A stretch of DNA of 64,000 nucleotides from Argentina anserina (GCF_933775445.1 NC_065875.1:12475001-12539000); one strand, 5' to 3'. Shown: positions 33,883 to 45,000, counted from the stretch's first letter. A program made the numbers and translations. The notes: a model not told the origin generated them from the letters alone.

Positions 33883-35481
33883 TGATAGAGTGTTGATTAA
33901 AACGTCTATAATAAACCCTGTAAAACATCATCGTTAATATAGAATACGCAGGGATCGTTCTTTCCGGGGAATTGAAGGGAACTCTAAACTTTTAGTGTTC
34001 ACAAATAATGGGGGGTTTGAGATTGATTATTAACTACTAAAATAAAACCTAAATTATTATTTACATGATCGACTTCTCTTTAACAAACTTAAACTAAATT
34101 TACCATTACACCACATAATTACAAGTTCGAACCTATCATGCATTCTAATTCGACCAATTACATACTTTTTAGACACCAATACAATTAGAGCCTTAGGGGA
34201 TCATCTAATCGTGCAAGATTTCAATTAACATTTAGATTGACTTAGGGCCTAATCTAAATTTGCATGTAATCGAATTCAATAACACTTAGAGTAGAAATCA
34301 AACAAGATTACATTTAAGCACCAAATCTTTGTTGGAGACATGTTTCATGTCTGGCGTCACCCACCATGATTTCACATGTAAATTTCCAGAATTTTTACCA
34401 CTTTTAATCAACACAAATCGAAACTACTTAGGGCATGATTCGATTTGTGTCAATATGGTTGATGAATCTAACACTCAAACACAATCTTAGGGAATGCATC
34501 CAAGCACTAAATTCATATGTACATATCTGAAAATTATCTAAAAGTATGAGAAAGATGATTAGAACACAACAATAGAAATACAAACTCATTAATTATAGAA
34601 AACCATCAATTCGGCAAAGATCCAAAAATCCAATAAAACAATCTGAAAATTTCGAATCTTAATACAAAACAATAATCCCACACAAACATCATACTACAAT
34701 CTTTATAGACAAAGTATTGTAAAAAAATCAAAAACGAACAAACCCGTGGAGATGAGTTGCGAGAATCACACGTTGTAGGAACCTTGGAGGTGTGTCTTCA
34801 ATGGTGATTTCGGTGGAGATGGAATTTGTATATAGGCGAGAATGGCTTGTTGTTTTGGTGAAGGATGTTTGAGGTAGTATTTTGGTAGAGTTTTGGCTCT
34901 TGAATGCAAAGGAGAAGTGATGATATTTGAGAGGTGAAGCCATGTATATATAGAGGAAAGATGGAGGGTTTGAAATTACTTCTTTCTTCTTATAATAATG
35001 TCATGCTTTAATCCCTTAAATCATAGAAAGTTTTATTCCCTCAAACATGCCATGCTTTAATCCCTAAAACATGGAAAGTTTTATTCCCTAAAACATGTCA
35101 TGCTTTAATCCCTAAAACATGCCATGTTTTATTCCTTAAAACATGCCATGTTTTATGCCTTTAATGATCATCTTCTATTTAATTGTTGCATGACTTCGCT
35201 CCATCTTTTTTTCTTTAATTATCTCTTCAATCCAATCTGAAAATATGAAAATAAAATCATAAGTATGAGATAATTAGTTTCAAAACCTAACAAGGATTCC
35301 TAGTCAAACTAGGACTCTAAACCAATTATGCGTTTTAACTCATGTAAGCACAAAAATGCATTTAATACCGCTCAAGACTCTTACTACGACTCAATGACTC
35401 AATAGTACAACAATAAGGGCTAAGCAAAGTACAAATTGAGGTAAAAACATGTTAAGAACGTCGCACAAAGTGCTCCTATCA
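33883..35481 (-). repeat. 5' LTR of the Athila-type element
   Basis: 1,599 bp, TGATAGG...CTATCA on the minus strand, with TATA box TATATATA at 34945-34952 (minus). It lies next to the tRNA-Asp primer site. It is 23 bp longer than the 3' LTR, mainly from small indels in the CATGCCATGTTTTA-type repeats near 35040-35150. Confidence 0.93.
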
Positions 35482-35486
35482 TCTAA

Positions 35487-36690
35487 TTAGAAATTTGTTT
35501 CGTAAGTACGCTTCAGCACACTTAATGGAATTTATCAAAACCAAAACTTATTTATCTCGTGTGGAATAGTTTAACTCAGCCGAATTGAACTTCCCAGACA
35601 AGAACTTACAACCTTCTCCAGGTTTGCATCAGGAGTGATTGCTAAGACAACTCCCGCCCAGTAATAATCATTTGCATCTGTTTGCAAAATAATTATGTCA
35701 CCCTCTTCTGGTAATTGTAATGGGGGAAGATTTTTTATTAGCTCTTTAATTCTTCTGACATTGTTGATATCATCTGTCGTGAATGACCATTTCTCTTTTA
35801 GCTTGTTTTAGGAGAAAGAAGTGCAGTGAGTCCACTGACTTGAGGAATAAAATCTCTCGCAAAATTAACAACTCCAAAAAATCTCTGTAAAGACTTAGCA
35901 TCAGGGGTACTGTTTAGAAACTGGCTAATTTTCTTGACAATATGATCTTGGAGACGAATCACTCCGTCCTTAACATGTATGCCAAGGAAATTTATTTCAC
36001 TTTTGATAAGATGAATTTTCTTTTGTCCAAGGTTGATTCCCTTTTGGAAAATGAGTTTGCAAATCTGCTTGAGGTGTTTTAGATGTTCATTCATGGTTTT
36101 AGAAAAAACCAGAATATCATATATGTATACTATGCAGAAATTTGCATGAGGCTTGAATATATTATCCATCTTTCTTTGAAAGATAGATGGGCTTGATTCA
36201 ATCCAAATGACATGACTAGCCATTCGTAATGACCTTGAGGGGTTCCAAAAGCAGTTAATGCTATGGAATCAAGATGCATGTTCACTTGCCAGAATCTTGA
36301 CTTTGCGTCAAACTTGGAGAAGATTTTTGCTCCCTTAAGTCTGTTGATGAGAACTCTCACCTGATATATTTGGTAATCATCTTTGACGGTTTTCTTATTG
36401 GCATCTCTGTAATCTATCACCATTCTAGCTTTTCCTTTTACATGTTCTACATGATTTCTCACAAGGAATGCATGTGCATGATGTGGACTATTGGAATGCA
36501 TGATTAAATTCTTATCGAGAAGTTCTAGAATCTGTGTTTCCATCTCTTTTCTATCTTGCTCAGGACAATGAGCAATTGCTTTTACATGGAAAATGGCATT
36601 TGCATCATGCATCTTTAGCTCACAGTATACTAGATCTCTATCCCAGTATAGTTTGGGATCTTCACTGATAACTGGTTTCAGTAGGTTCTA
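35487..36690 (-). pseudogene. Pararetrovirus reverse transcriptase and RNase H start, broken
   Basis: Two overlapping frames (36612-36130 and 36223-35798) show a frameshift near 36170. The first contains the KGKARMVIDYRD and KFDAKSRFWQV motifs and a TAFGTPQGHYEW segment of caulimovirid reverse transcriptases. In the second, the catalytic Y-x-D-D is Y-I-Y-D (about 36116-36127), so one metal-binding Asp is lost. The RNase H N-terminal part follows at about 35790-35487 and contains a stop near 35550, then is cut by the retrotransposon. Inactive. Confidence 0.85.
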
Positions 36691-37280
36691 TATCTCTGCC
36701 AAAGTTGAAACCTTCTTTTGTTCAACCCAGTTGGCATATACCTTAAGGTTATGTTCCATTATAAAATCTTCTTCTGCGTTAGAGCTATCATGCTTTTTAA
36801 GTTGATTCTCTTCAAGCTCTGAGTCTTCCGAGTCTTCTGAGCTTGTTTCTACTGCTATTATCTCTTGATATTCTTTTAGCTGATCTTTTAGCAGTAAAAT
36901 CGGCTGCATTTCTGGCTTGTAATCACCACTCTTCGCTTGTGATCTCTGATATTGTTTAGTAAAGTCATTTCATGTAATGCGTACCGCGTGTGATAGTCTA
37001 GATTCCCAGTAGTACTTATGACCTTTCTCAAACCCGATCATGACTGGAATTTGAGTGATTGTTTGTTGAATGAGAAAATCATTTCCTATCAACAAATATG
37101 CTTCTTGGACTTCACATTTCCAGAAGCGCTTAACAGTAAAATTTCCTCCTCTTAAGGTAATTTTTATGTTCTTAGCAAAGATACTCATTGATATCTCATG
37201 GTTTCCCATTCCAATTCATGTGGCAGACTTTTCAGCATTCTCCCACTATTCCTCAAGAATAGCATATTTTCTGGCTAGGC
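36691..37280 (-). pseudogene. Pararetrovirus aspartic protease and linker
   Basis: A retropepsin-like domain is recognisable: a D-S-G-like active-site region near 37290-37270, followed by a beta-rich segment (37209-36970) that ends in a LLIGNDFL-type motif matching the I/L-G-x-D/N motif of pararetroviral proteases. An acidic Ser/Glu-rich linker (36909-36688) leads to the reverse transcriptase. Stops near 37210 and 36968 break the frame. Confidence 0.65.
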
Positions 37281-38150
37281 TATATCTTGATCCACTATCT
37301 ATGAATGCATGTAGATGGTATTTCTTATAGTTGTGAAACTTTAATCCTACATTAATATAATTACTGTATCTGCTTGTCTGTACTTGTTTTACTGGTTCTG
37401 CCGAATCACCAGCAGGTTCTGTAAAATGATTGATTATCCTTTCCTCATCATCTTCTTCTATTATGCAACACGACTCTCGAACTATTGAGCTGCTTAATGA
37501 AGTTACATCTTTATTTTTGCGACTTCGTTTTCAAAGTCATACTTGAGAGTCTGCTCTCACTCTTCGTCATAGAATATCTCATACTCTTGATCAACAAGAA
37601 TATGTGCATCATTTTCTCTTGTCATTCTTCACAATTCTGCTATGAAGCATTCCTTATGATATGTTTCACCTGTCTGCTCACAATTCATGGGTATTGAATT
37701 GTTATCATAAAAGTTACAATAATCGCATCTGAACGCCCCTGGTTTAGGGTGAAAAATACTGATAATATCAGTTTTTTGCTCTTATTTCCAATCTTGGACT
37801 TGTAACAAGAATATAGGACGGTATCTCATATCCTCTTCTTCATAAGAGTATTCTTATGATGTATTGTCTGGCTCGCTATCTGATGAGTATTCAAGAGAAT
37901 ATATAGATTCATTCTCTTCATCAGAAAACGCGACTTCAAACTCTTTTAGGTTTGCATATTTGATAGCTTCGTCATATTCTGCTATTAATACCTTTGAGGA
38001 TCTTTTATCGTTTTTAGGGCATTGATTAGCATAATGACCTTCAGCCTTACAGAGCCAGCATCTGCACTTCTTTTTAGCATTTTTTTGAGAATTTTCTTGT
38101 GATTTGTTCTTCTTAAAAAATCTCTTCCTAGGGGAAGATTTTTCATTCTT
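37281..38150 (-). pseudogene. Pararetrovirus coat protein C-terminus with zinc knuckle
   Basis: A Lys-rich stretch is followed by a CCHC knuckle (C-x2-C-x4-H-x4-C, about 38062-38015) and then a long acidic Ser/Glu/Asp-rich tail to about 37800, the classical end of a caulimovirid coat protein. Stops are scattered below 37870. The upstream part of the coat region lies beyond the solo LTR, from 41132. Confidence 0.75.
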
Positions 38151-38509
38151 CTCTTTGATAGGAGCACAAAGTGTGACTTTCTTAATGTGAATATGTCATA
38201 TTCTTACTCTTTGTTACCTCTTATATCGTATATTTTAGTTTCTTTTGTATGAATAAGTGTCTAGGTAGAGCTTATATCAATTATGAATGAATTGATGATG
38301 AAATGGTGCTAAGTGTTAATAATCCTTGTTGAGATATGATTCCTTGTTCGAGTAGGATTCATCCTTCCGTATTTCTTTGTTTCTAACGTACTTATTCTTA
38401 TTAGGAAATACAAATCCATATTAGAGAAGGATAACAATCCTAGTTCCACAAGGAAAGAGAAGAAGATATGCATTTTAAAACCCAATCCATGCAAGAATCA
38501 AAATGCTGT

Positions 38510-39320
38510 CAAGATTCGTAGTTCAACTTCGACGGGCTCCCCTGAATAGCTCTGATCGAGTTAGAAAACGTACCTTAGATTGATAGAAATATGTGTGAGT
38601 CTACTTTCTGTAGTATTTAGAATCAAATCAATATCTTATTCCTACAGGGAGATATGACCGAATCATTACTCAGAGGTCCAGTGAGCTCGGCGGAATTATC
38701 TCAGCCATTGATTTGCTTTTGATCCAAGGGCTATGAGCGAAACTTGGGACCTTGTTTCTCCTGCATATAGAGCACAAATATGTATCATAATCACCAGAAA
38801 TCCCTGCACTAAAGAATGTCAAAGAAGGCATGCAGCAAATTAATGAGAAGAGGTAAGAAAGTCAAAGAATGCATGCAGCAAATTAAATGAGGTGAGGTAA
38901 GAAAATCAAACATGGCTACAACAATTAAGACTTTTGCTGCCTCCCTCATTCAAAGAAATAAATTTGTGCAAAAGAAATCAGCATTAAAGGAGGAAGAAGA
39001 TATGCAATTAATGCAAAAGATATGCAATCCTTATAGAAATCAAAATTCTAGCAGTGCAGATCATCCAACTTTGACGGGCTCCCCTGGACAGCTCAAAATG
39101 ATTGAGAAAATGTACCTTATATGGATGAAAAGCCACGGAAGTCTAGTTGAAATTGTCAGTTGGAATCATCTCAATATCTATTTTCTAGAGAAAGGTATGG
39201 CCACAACAAGGGGAAAAGGTCAGATATGCCGAATCTAGGAAATCTCAACCAATTTGGTTTCAACTTTGTGGACTTTGTGGCCATCCTCCCTTGGGTTTCT
39301 TCCTCTATATATAGCACCTC
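38510..39320 (+). repeat. Internal direct duplication of the solo LTR promoter region, plus a short tandem repeat
   Basis: The block GACGGGCTCCCCTG occurs at about 38533 and 39076. It is followed in both copies by similar sequence (ACCTTA-T-GAT..., then a TATA-like CATATAGAGCAC near 38766 and TATATATAGCACC at 39306). The period is about 540 bases. Between them, ATGCAGCAAATTAA repeats in a 50-base tandem (38830 and 38872). Confidence 0.65.
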
Positions 39321-39646
39321 ATTTCCATATAAAATGATCATCAACCTTGTGCACATACTAGCCAAAGCTCTACCAAATTTCATACTCACCCATCCAAGAA
39401 ATCCTAAAACTGATTCCATCATTCTCCACCAATCCTTAGCCTTCAAGCACGCTTGTGAAGAGGTTTCATCCCCTTGGAAAGCCACAGCTACACCTTGTGA
39501 GATCGCTTGATTGATAAAGTGTAACCATGATTCTCTCTATGCTTATTTCGGTTTTTGGTTTTTCTTGTTCTTGGTTGTGTATGTATTTTGGTCATTGTAA
39601 ACTTGTTTCGATTTTGTCTATGAGATAATTACTTGTTTCAAATTAT

Positions 39647-40449
39647 TAGGGCTGGGCTCGGTTCGGTCCGGGCCGAAATTTTAGTGAAACCGACCCAAAG
39701 CCCGAAATTTTCGGTTCGGGCCGGTTCGGGTCTTCCAACAATCAAGACCGACCCAAACCCGACAACTCGGTTCGGGCCGGTTTTCGGTTTTTTCGGGCCC
39801 AAAAATTGTCTTGGCCAAAAAATTCTTCTATGGTAAAAATCAATCTTTTTCTAGGTTTTGATGTAGTGAATTGAAATGAGCTGATGAAGACATGAAGTGA
39901 TGAATGATCAAAATTAAGAGGGAGATCGAATAAGGGAGAGAAGAAGTGATAATGAGATGAAGTGAGATGAATTGACGAACTGATGAACAATAAGGTAGAG
40001 ATTGAAATTACCAAATAAGTCTAGAATACGAGTTTGTGACTTTGTGGATTACTAAGTAATACTTAATGACTTAAGATTGAGTATGAGAGAGTGAAAGGAA
40101 ATGAATGTGGGAGAACTTGAGAAGTGGAGATGAGAAAGGGAGTGAAAAATGAAGGAAGGAGGTGCAGAATGAAAGAGAGAAGGGATCGAGTTTGGATAGG
40201 GTTTAGGTTTTTTTTAATACATGTACATGAACCAATAACATTGTGACATATGGCAGTGTTAAAAAAAATCGGTTCGGTTCGGGCTTTCGGGCCGTAAAAA
40301 ATCAGAAACCGAGACCGACCCGTTACTTGAAAATCGGTTCGGTCTCTCTCTCAGTTCGGTTTTTACCTATTCTAAACCCGACCCGATTCGGGTTTGATCG
40401 GTCCAATCGGTTCGGTTCTCGGTCTTTTGGGCCGAACCGCCCACCCCTA
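39647..40449. mobile_element. Non-autonomous hAT-type element inside the solo LTR
   Basis: Perfect 8-bp duplication CAAATTAT (39639-39646 and 40450-40457). The ends are TAGGGCTGGG and, inverted, TAGGGGTGGG. Both subterminal regions are dense in CGGTTCGG/CCGAACCG motifs. 803 bp, no transposase. Same type as the elements at 9832 and 10733. Confidence 0.9.
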
Positions 40450-41131
40450 CAAATTATATAAAGTTTCGATTTTAGGTTTGTAGTTCTATGATTTTAGTTT
40501 ATGCCGTGACATGTCTTTGTGTGATTTTGAGAGTATCTATGTGTTATGTATACGCTTGTAGCATGATATTTAGGTTGTTGGATTTATGACTTGTGCTATG
40601 AATATGTTTATCTTTTCTATGTGATTTTCGGAATTGCATGGTTATTGGTTAAGTAGGTGACATGCTTAAGGAATTCAATATGCGTGGCTTTGAAGTTGCA
40701 TGGTAGGATTAGTATGTTAGATTTCGATTAGAACCGCTTGGAATGAATTGAATATATTAAGTGTCTATGTGTTTAGGTTACTGCTTAGGACCCTAATTGC
40801 ATGATCCAACCTTAGTTATTCATAATAGTGTCTCGGCATGACTCTTAAAGGAGGACTAGAATCTGATTTTGTTAGCTTTGTATGATTTGTTTTGGTAATG
40901 TATTTTGTGTTGGTTGGTTGATCACATGTATATATTAGTTTAGGTTTTATTTTCTGTTTTTATCTTTCAACCCGATTATATATATCAAACTCTTTTAAAC
41001 TTGTATGAATTCGTTGTTAAATGTTTGTGATTCTATGCCCTGGTTGGATCCCCGGTTTGTGAACGATACCCTCTTGCTAACGATGCTTACATGGTTAATA
41101 TTGATCTTGAGTAATCGAACCGATCACTCTT

Positions 41132-42108
41132 CCGAGGATTTCGGCTTGGAAAATTTCTTTTTTTTTAAACTATACTGATTGGAGGTAAATTTTCTTCCAT
41201 GTCCCTTGCTTGAGTAGTTACTCGAGAGCTTGTTATCATCTGAATATCTACTTTTATGTTTCTTTTCTTGTGGAATATGGTAACCCCACTGAGTTGGAAT
41301 ATCCAATATCTTAGGACACATATTTTCAACTCATTTGAGTTGTTTCTTGGCAGTTTTTGACTTCAGGTTGTCTGTGCATTGTTTTCTTAGGAGATCCCTA
41401 ATTATTCTGCTATTTCTCCAACTGTGAATTGTGATGGAGGATTCTCCTCTACATACTGAGCTACTGCATCATTCCATAGTTCTGGAAGCCTTCGGTAATA
41501 TGTCTTTATAAGATTCATATTATCTATATCTCCAATTGTACAGTAGTAGTTTTGAAACTCATTCGTATATTCCTCGAAATATCTCATATTACAAATACTC
41601 AATTTGTGAATATTTTCTCTTGCTATTTCTTTAGCTTGTTCATTATGCCATGTTATGTCTCCACAAAACTGAGCATAAATTGGTATGGCAAAATTCAACG
41701 GATGGTTGGTCTGAGCAAGTCTTATTGCCCAATCTGCCCACTTCGAGTTTTTTTTTTTTAAGAATTATACCATTTTTGGACAATTCCTGTCAGTGTGGAC
41801 TCATAATATTTATGAGCATCCTCATACGCATATTTGTTTAATACCAGAACTTGGGTTAGCTTTAAACTAGCAACCGAGTTATCTATTGTTTTTCTCTTGT
41901 CTCCTACCATATCTAGATCTAGATAGACTCCTCTTTCGGAGATAGATTGTCCCCATTTTTGCTCTGTATGAATGAATATTTCTGAGCTACATTCTCCAAT
42001 CCTTCCTGAGGGAGCTTGCTCTTTAGAAAGTTTTACTTTATTTTCACGAATAATTTTTGTTACATTGTTGTAATATTTTGTATCGTCGCCGTTTGAGGTA
42101 CATGTCAT
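41132..42108 (-). pseudogene. Pararetrovirus coat protein, N-terminal and central part
   Basis: Minus-strand frames 42108-41758, 41698-41402 and 41321-41124 are pieces of one coat-protein region. The central piece has the FCGD...YF-EEYTNEFQNYY...LPELW pattern of caulimovirid capsid domains; the last piece is Lys/Ser-rich. A run of T at 41751-41759 (plus) marks one frameshift and a stop lies near 41400. The region is cut at 41127-41131 by the solo LTR insertion. Confidence 0.7.
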
Positions 42109-42464
42109 GTTTCTCTCTGATCGGTGTTCATGGAGGATTCACTTAGACCTCCATTTGGTTCGCTCTTCGCTTTTTGATAAGGAAATATATTCCTCTTTTC
42201 CTTCTTCCCTTGTTGGATTTGGGAAATTTTTATTATTATTTCTTCTAATTCATCTCTCGAGTCACAAGTTTATGCTTCTGCATAAAGCTTTCTTAGAGGT
42301 CTTTTTGAGTCTTCTTCTTCTTCAAAAGCTTCTTCATGGAAGGTTGTGGCTCTAGATTCAGAGGTACTTCCTTCTTCATATCCTGCAAAGAAATGTCTAT
42401 GATTGAATCGTAGGCTTATCCTTTTTCCCATGTCTTCATAGATGGATACATTTGAACTCTGCAC

Positions 42465-42950
42465 CTGTTTTTCTGGAGGTGCCAGTTTCCATTCTCTAGA
42501 GAAAGTTACTTCATGTCATTTTGTGACATGCTTTTGCTAAGAATTATTTTTTGGATTAGTAAGAATTGTTGTAGTGATTTTTTATAAGCTATTTATGAAT
42601 TTAGTGTTGGGTGCAACCGTTGAACACATTAACTTGTAGTAGATTATGTAGTCTATTGTAAGTTCCATCATTCCCTATTTCATAGAAATTCCATCTTTTA
42701 CATCCTCAGTCTAAGGCAGTGAATTGCATCCCTTAAATGAGTGGTGAAATTGAGGAAAACATTGAAATATGCAACTTGATTGCACAAAGAGGCTTCAACT
42801 GTTCCTAATAAGCTCTTTTGAAAATCTTTTATTCTATCATCTTGTAGAACACACAAGACAGAACAATCTATTCCGTCTCTAGCAAGTAGTTTAATACTAA
42901 CCTGGACTGCTCCAATATGCATGTAAAAGTATCATCTTCGAACTGCTTCA
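42465..42950 (-). pseudogene. Pararetrovirus movement-protein core (30K-like), fragmentary
   Basis: The frame 42922-42698 has the HIGAVQVSIK...GID...DDRI...LLGTVEASL pattern of caulimovirid movement proteins (30K superfamily), which enlarge plasmodesmata. Only the central beta-rich core is recognisable. The N-terminal part is missing or too decayed and the segment down to 42465 has stops. An acidic Glu-rich piece (42464-42270) then links to the coat protein. Confidence 0.6.
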
Positions 42951-43148
42951 CTTGAGTTTTGTAGACTTGTGATTTTTCTGCTTAACTCTTGAAATTGATC
43001 TTCGAAGCTGTTACCTATTTCTTAAAGATAAGCAACGCTGAAATTTTATTGATGTATAAGAGCGTCAACGTTTTCGCTGAGTTTTCTTAGTAGGGAGATG
43101 AAAGCTTAAAGCTTTATCATCTTCTTCTCTTACCCTTAGAGTGGAAAA

Positions 43149-44216
43149 TACTCAAAATGATACCTGAAGTATCGTGAAATGTATTTTTTAGTACCTATGA
43201 ATTTTTCTTACTTAAAATGGTACCTGAACTATTGCACTATTACCCAATATGATATCTCCGTTAAATTAATGATGTGACATGTATTTAGAAGGACAAAATG
43301 GTCTATACACAAATTTGTTTATTTCCTATCTTTTTTCCTTCAAAATTCTCACAAATTCACCAAACTGACTGAAAATTTAGACTTGATAAATCATACTTAT
43401 ATTATTTACAAATTTATTTACAATATGTTTTATTAAATTTGTAATTTTAAGAGAAAAATCAACTTTTGTATCACAAAACATAACACAAGTTTTAGTACAT
43501 ATATTTCTTTAGCAATAATAACAAAATTAATTTTAAAATTATTGTTTTTCCTATTACTTACAGTAAAACCTCTATAAATTAATAGTCTCGGGATTGATAA
43601 AATTTATTAATTTAGCGATATATTAATATATTAATAAATTAATAATCTATTAATTTATTAATTTATCAAGATATAATAAATATTTTGTTTCATTTTTTCG
43701 AAGAAAAAAGTTTTTACTTACATTGTTTAATTTATTACGTATACCTTATTAAATATACTATTTTTTATGTATAACATTGTTCAAAATATTATATTGTTTC
43801 ATGATGATTATATTAATTAAAACTTTTAATGAAATTTTCATAAATTTAAAATTTATTATATAAATTATGACACTAATAATTTATATATTCGATGGGGTCT
43901 AGCAAAATAAATTCTCGAACTTCCATTATCTTATAAATTTAGTGAATTATTAATTTAACACATTGGCTTCGAGTTGAGACCGGAAAAAAAAATTTATTTT
44001 AGCGAGGTAATTATTTAATCTGGTATTATTTAACGAGGTTTTACTATATTTGGTAAAAAAAACTCTAAATACATGTCACATCCTCAATTTAACGGAGAAA
44101 CTAACAGATGTACCATATTGGGTAACGGTGCAATAGTTCATGTACCATTTCGGGTAACAAAAATTTGTAGGTACCAAAAAATATCTTTTACGATACTTCA
44201 GGTATCATTTTGGGTT
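43149..44216. mobile_element. Long-terminal-inverted-repeat element (MULE-MITE-like) in the pararetrovirus
   Basis: Inverted repeats of about 130-150 bases: the left begins CTCAAAATGATACCTGAAG (43151) and the right, inverted, begins CCCAAAATGATACCTGAAG (ends 44214). Both continue through TTTTTTAGTACCTA-like, GAACTATTGCAC and GTTAAATT...GATGTGACATGTATTTAGA. Long repeats suggest a Mutator-like non-autonomous element with a 9-bp duplication. TCTTCTCTT (about 43125-43133) and TTTTCTCTT on the right (8 of 9) are a candidate but do not abut the repeats exactly. Confidence 0.7.
43561..44046. mobile_element. Emigrant/pogo-like MITE nested inside the long-repeat element
   Basis: Starts CAGTAAAACCTCTATAAATT and ends, inverted, TAGTAAAACCTCGTTAAATA, with a TA duplication on both sides (43559-43560 and 44047-44048). 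These ends are like those of the Emigrant/Lemi1 pogo-type MITEs of dicots. 486 bp, AT-rich, no transposase. Confidence 0.85.
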
Positions 44217-44790
44217 TTTTCTCTTGATTCATCTTATTCAGGATACAAGAGTTTCTAAAAGTTTTTTCAGACTTTCCTGAGTGTCTCTTAATTCAGTTGT
44301 TTGCTTATGGATAATATTAGAGAGATTCTCTGATCTCGCTAACTTTTTCTCAATATCTGAGAAGTATTTCCCTTCTTTGAGATAATCTAGTTTGACTTCA
44401 AGCTTTGTTACTTGGAATTTATTTATTTGAGTTGATCTAATCGAAGATTAAACCTTTCGAGTTGTTCTGCAATTTTATTATTGTCTTTTTCTCTAGATAG
44501 ATAATCTAGAAATTCAATCAGGCTAGGTCTGACAGATCAAGATCTGCTACTCCAATCTCCTTTTGGAGATGAATATGTTCGTCGTATAGAGTATTTAATA
44601 TTCTGCAAACGTATTTTATGGAGTATTGACTTTCTTGAATATGTTTTGAATGAAAGCACACTTGCCACTTATCAGTAGCTTTTTCAGTACAAAAGACTGG
44701 TAATTTTTAGGTTTATCTTCTTTTTTATTGGATAAAATGAGCCAACTTTGTGGCATAAGCATGATCTTCACTTGTTTCTGAGCGAAACAA
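44217..44790 (-). pseudogene. Pararetrovirus N-terminal charged/coiled region
   Basis: Between primer site and the long-repeat insertion. Read on the minus strand it is Lys/Glu/Leu-rich with heptad-like spacing, but stops occur about every 20-40 codons. It should be the start of the first ORF. No family domain can be named. Confidence 0.4.
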
Positions 44791-44802
44791 GCTCCGATAC
44801 CA
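44791..44802 (-). other. Pararetrovirus primer binding site, tRNA-Met
   Basis: The minus strand reads TGGTATCGGAGC, 11 of 12 matches to the tRNA-iMet primer consensus used by all Caulimoviridae. By convention it marks position 1 of the circular genome, and it lies at the upstream end of the virus copy as expected. Confidence 0.75.
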
Positions 44803-45000
44803 GCTATGGCAGATATAACCGATGCTCAAAATGTGAAGAGACTTCTGATGTTCTTCAAAAATTTCTTAAAGAACTTCGATATTTTCTTGGGATGCGTAGA
44901 TTCTACGTTGTATGTTGTATATAATATCTAAGTAATTTTTAGTATTTCTTATTTGTTTTTTATATTTTTCTTTTTCTTATTGCAGTTCTTTTTAAGACAG

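Larger units (their letters stand above)
24446..35481 (-). mobile_element. Full-length Ty3/gypsy LTR retrotransposon, Athila-type
   Basis: An 11,036-bp element on the minus strand, flanked by a perfect 5-bp target duplication TCTAA (24441-24445 and 35482-35486). Parts: 5' LTR 33883-35481, primer site complementary to tRNA-Asp, gag-protease, reverse transcriptase-RNase H, integrase, 1.7 kb of non-coding 3' region, polypurine tract, 3' LTR 24446-26021. The tRNA-Asp primer, the DLGAS protease motif and the F-M-D-D reverse transcriptase motif fit the Athila/Tat branch; Athila is preferred. No env-like ORF is visible. Frameshifts and stops in gag-pol make it non-autonomous. Sampled LTR stretches differ at about 2-3% of positions, so the insertion is not very recent. 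Confidence 0.93.
38156..41126 (+). mobile_element. Solo LTR (Athila-related family) inserted in the pararetrovirus
   Basis: Flanked by a perfect 5-bp duplication CTCTT (38151-38155 and 41127-41131). It begins TGATAGGAGCAC and ends ACCGATCA. The first 12 bases equal the start of the Athila-type LTR in this window. The 3' end has a similar GATCCCCGG...GAACGATAC...AACGATG layout. A TATA box TATATATA lies at 39306-39313 on the plus strand. There is no gag-pol, so it is the product of LTR-LTR recombination. Its 2,971 bp include a later 803-bp hAT element. Confidence 0.82.
22340..45000 (-). other. Endogenous pararetrovirus (Caulimoviridae, florendovirus-like), one near-complete copy with three nested insertions
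   Basis: Read on the minus strand the order is: tRNA-Met primer site (44791-44802), N-terminal charged region, movement-protein core, coat protein with zinc knuckle, aspartic protease, reverse transcriptase, RNase H, a second ORF, TATA box (22677-22683) and poly(A) signal (22375-22380). This is the single-polyprotein-plus-ORF2 layout described for florendoviruses; petuvirus-like is the alternative. Subtracting the insertions at 24446-35481, 38156-41126 and about 43149-44216 leaves roughly 7.6 kb, the size of one caulimovirid genome. Every coding segment carries stops or frameshifts, so the copy is a fossil. Outer boundaries are approximate: they are set by the last recognisable signals, not by junctions. 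Confidence 0.85.

Noticed and set aside
34728..34943. 71-codon minus-strand frame present in both Athila-type LTRs (also 25292-25507)
   Set aside because: Its ATG lies directly beside the LTR TATA box, so upstream of the expected transcription start. It is repeated only because the two LTRs are copies.
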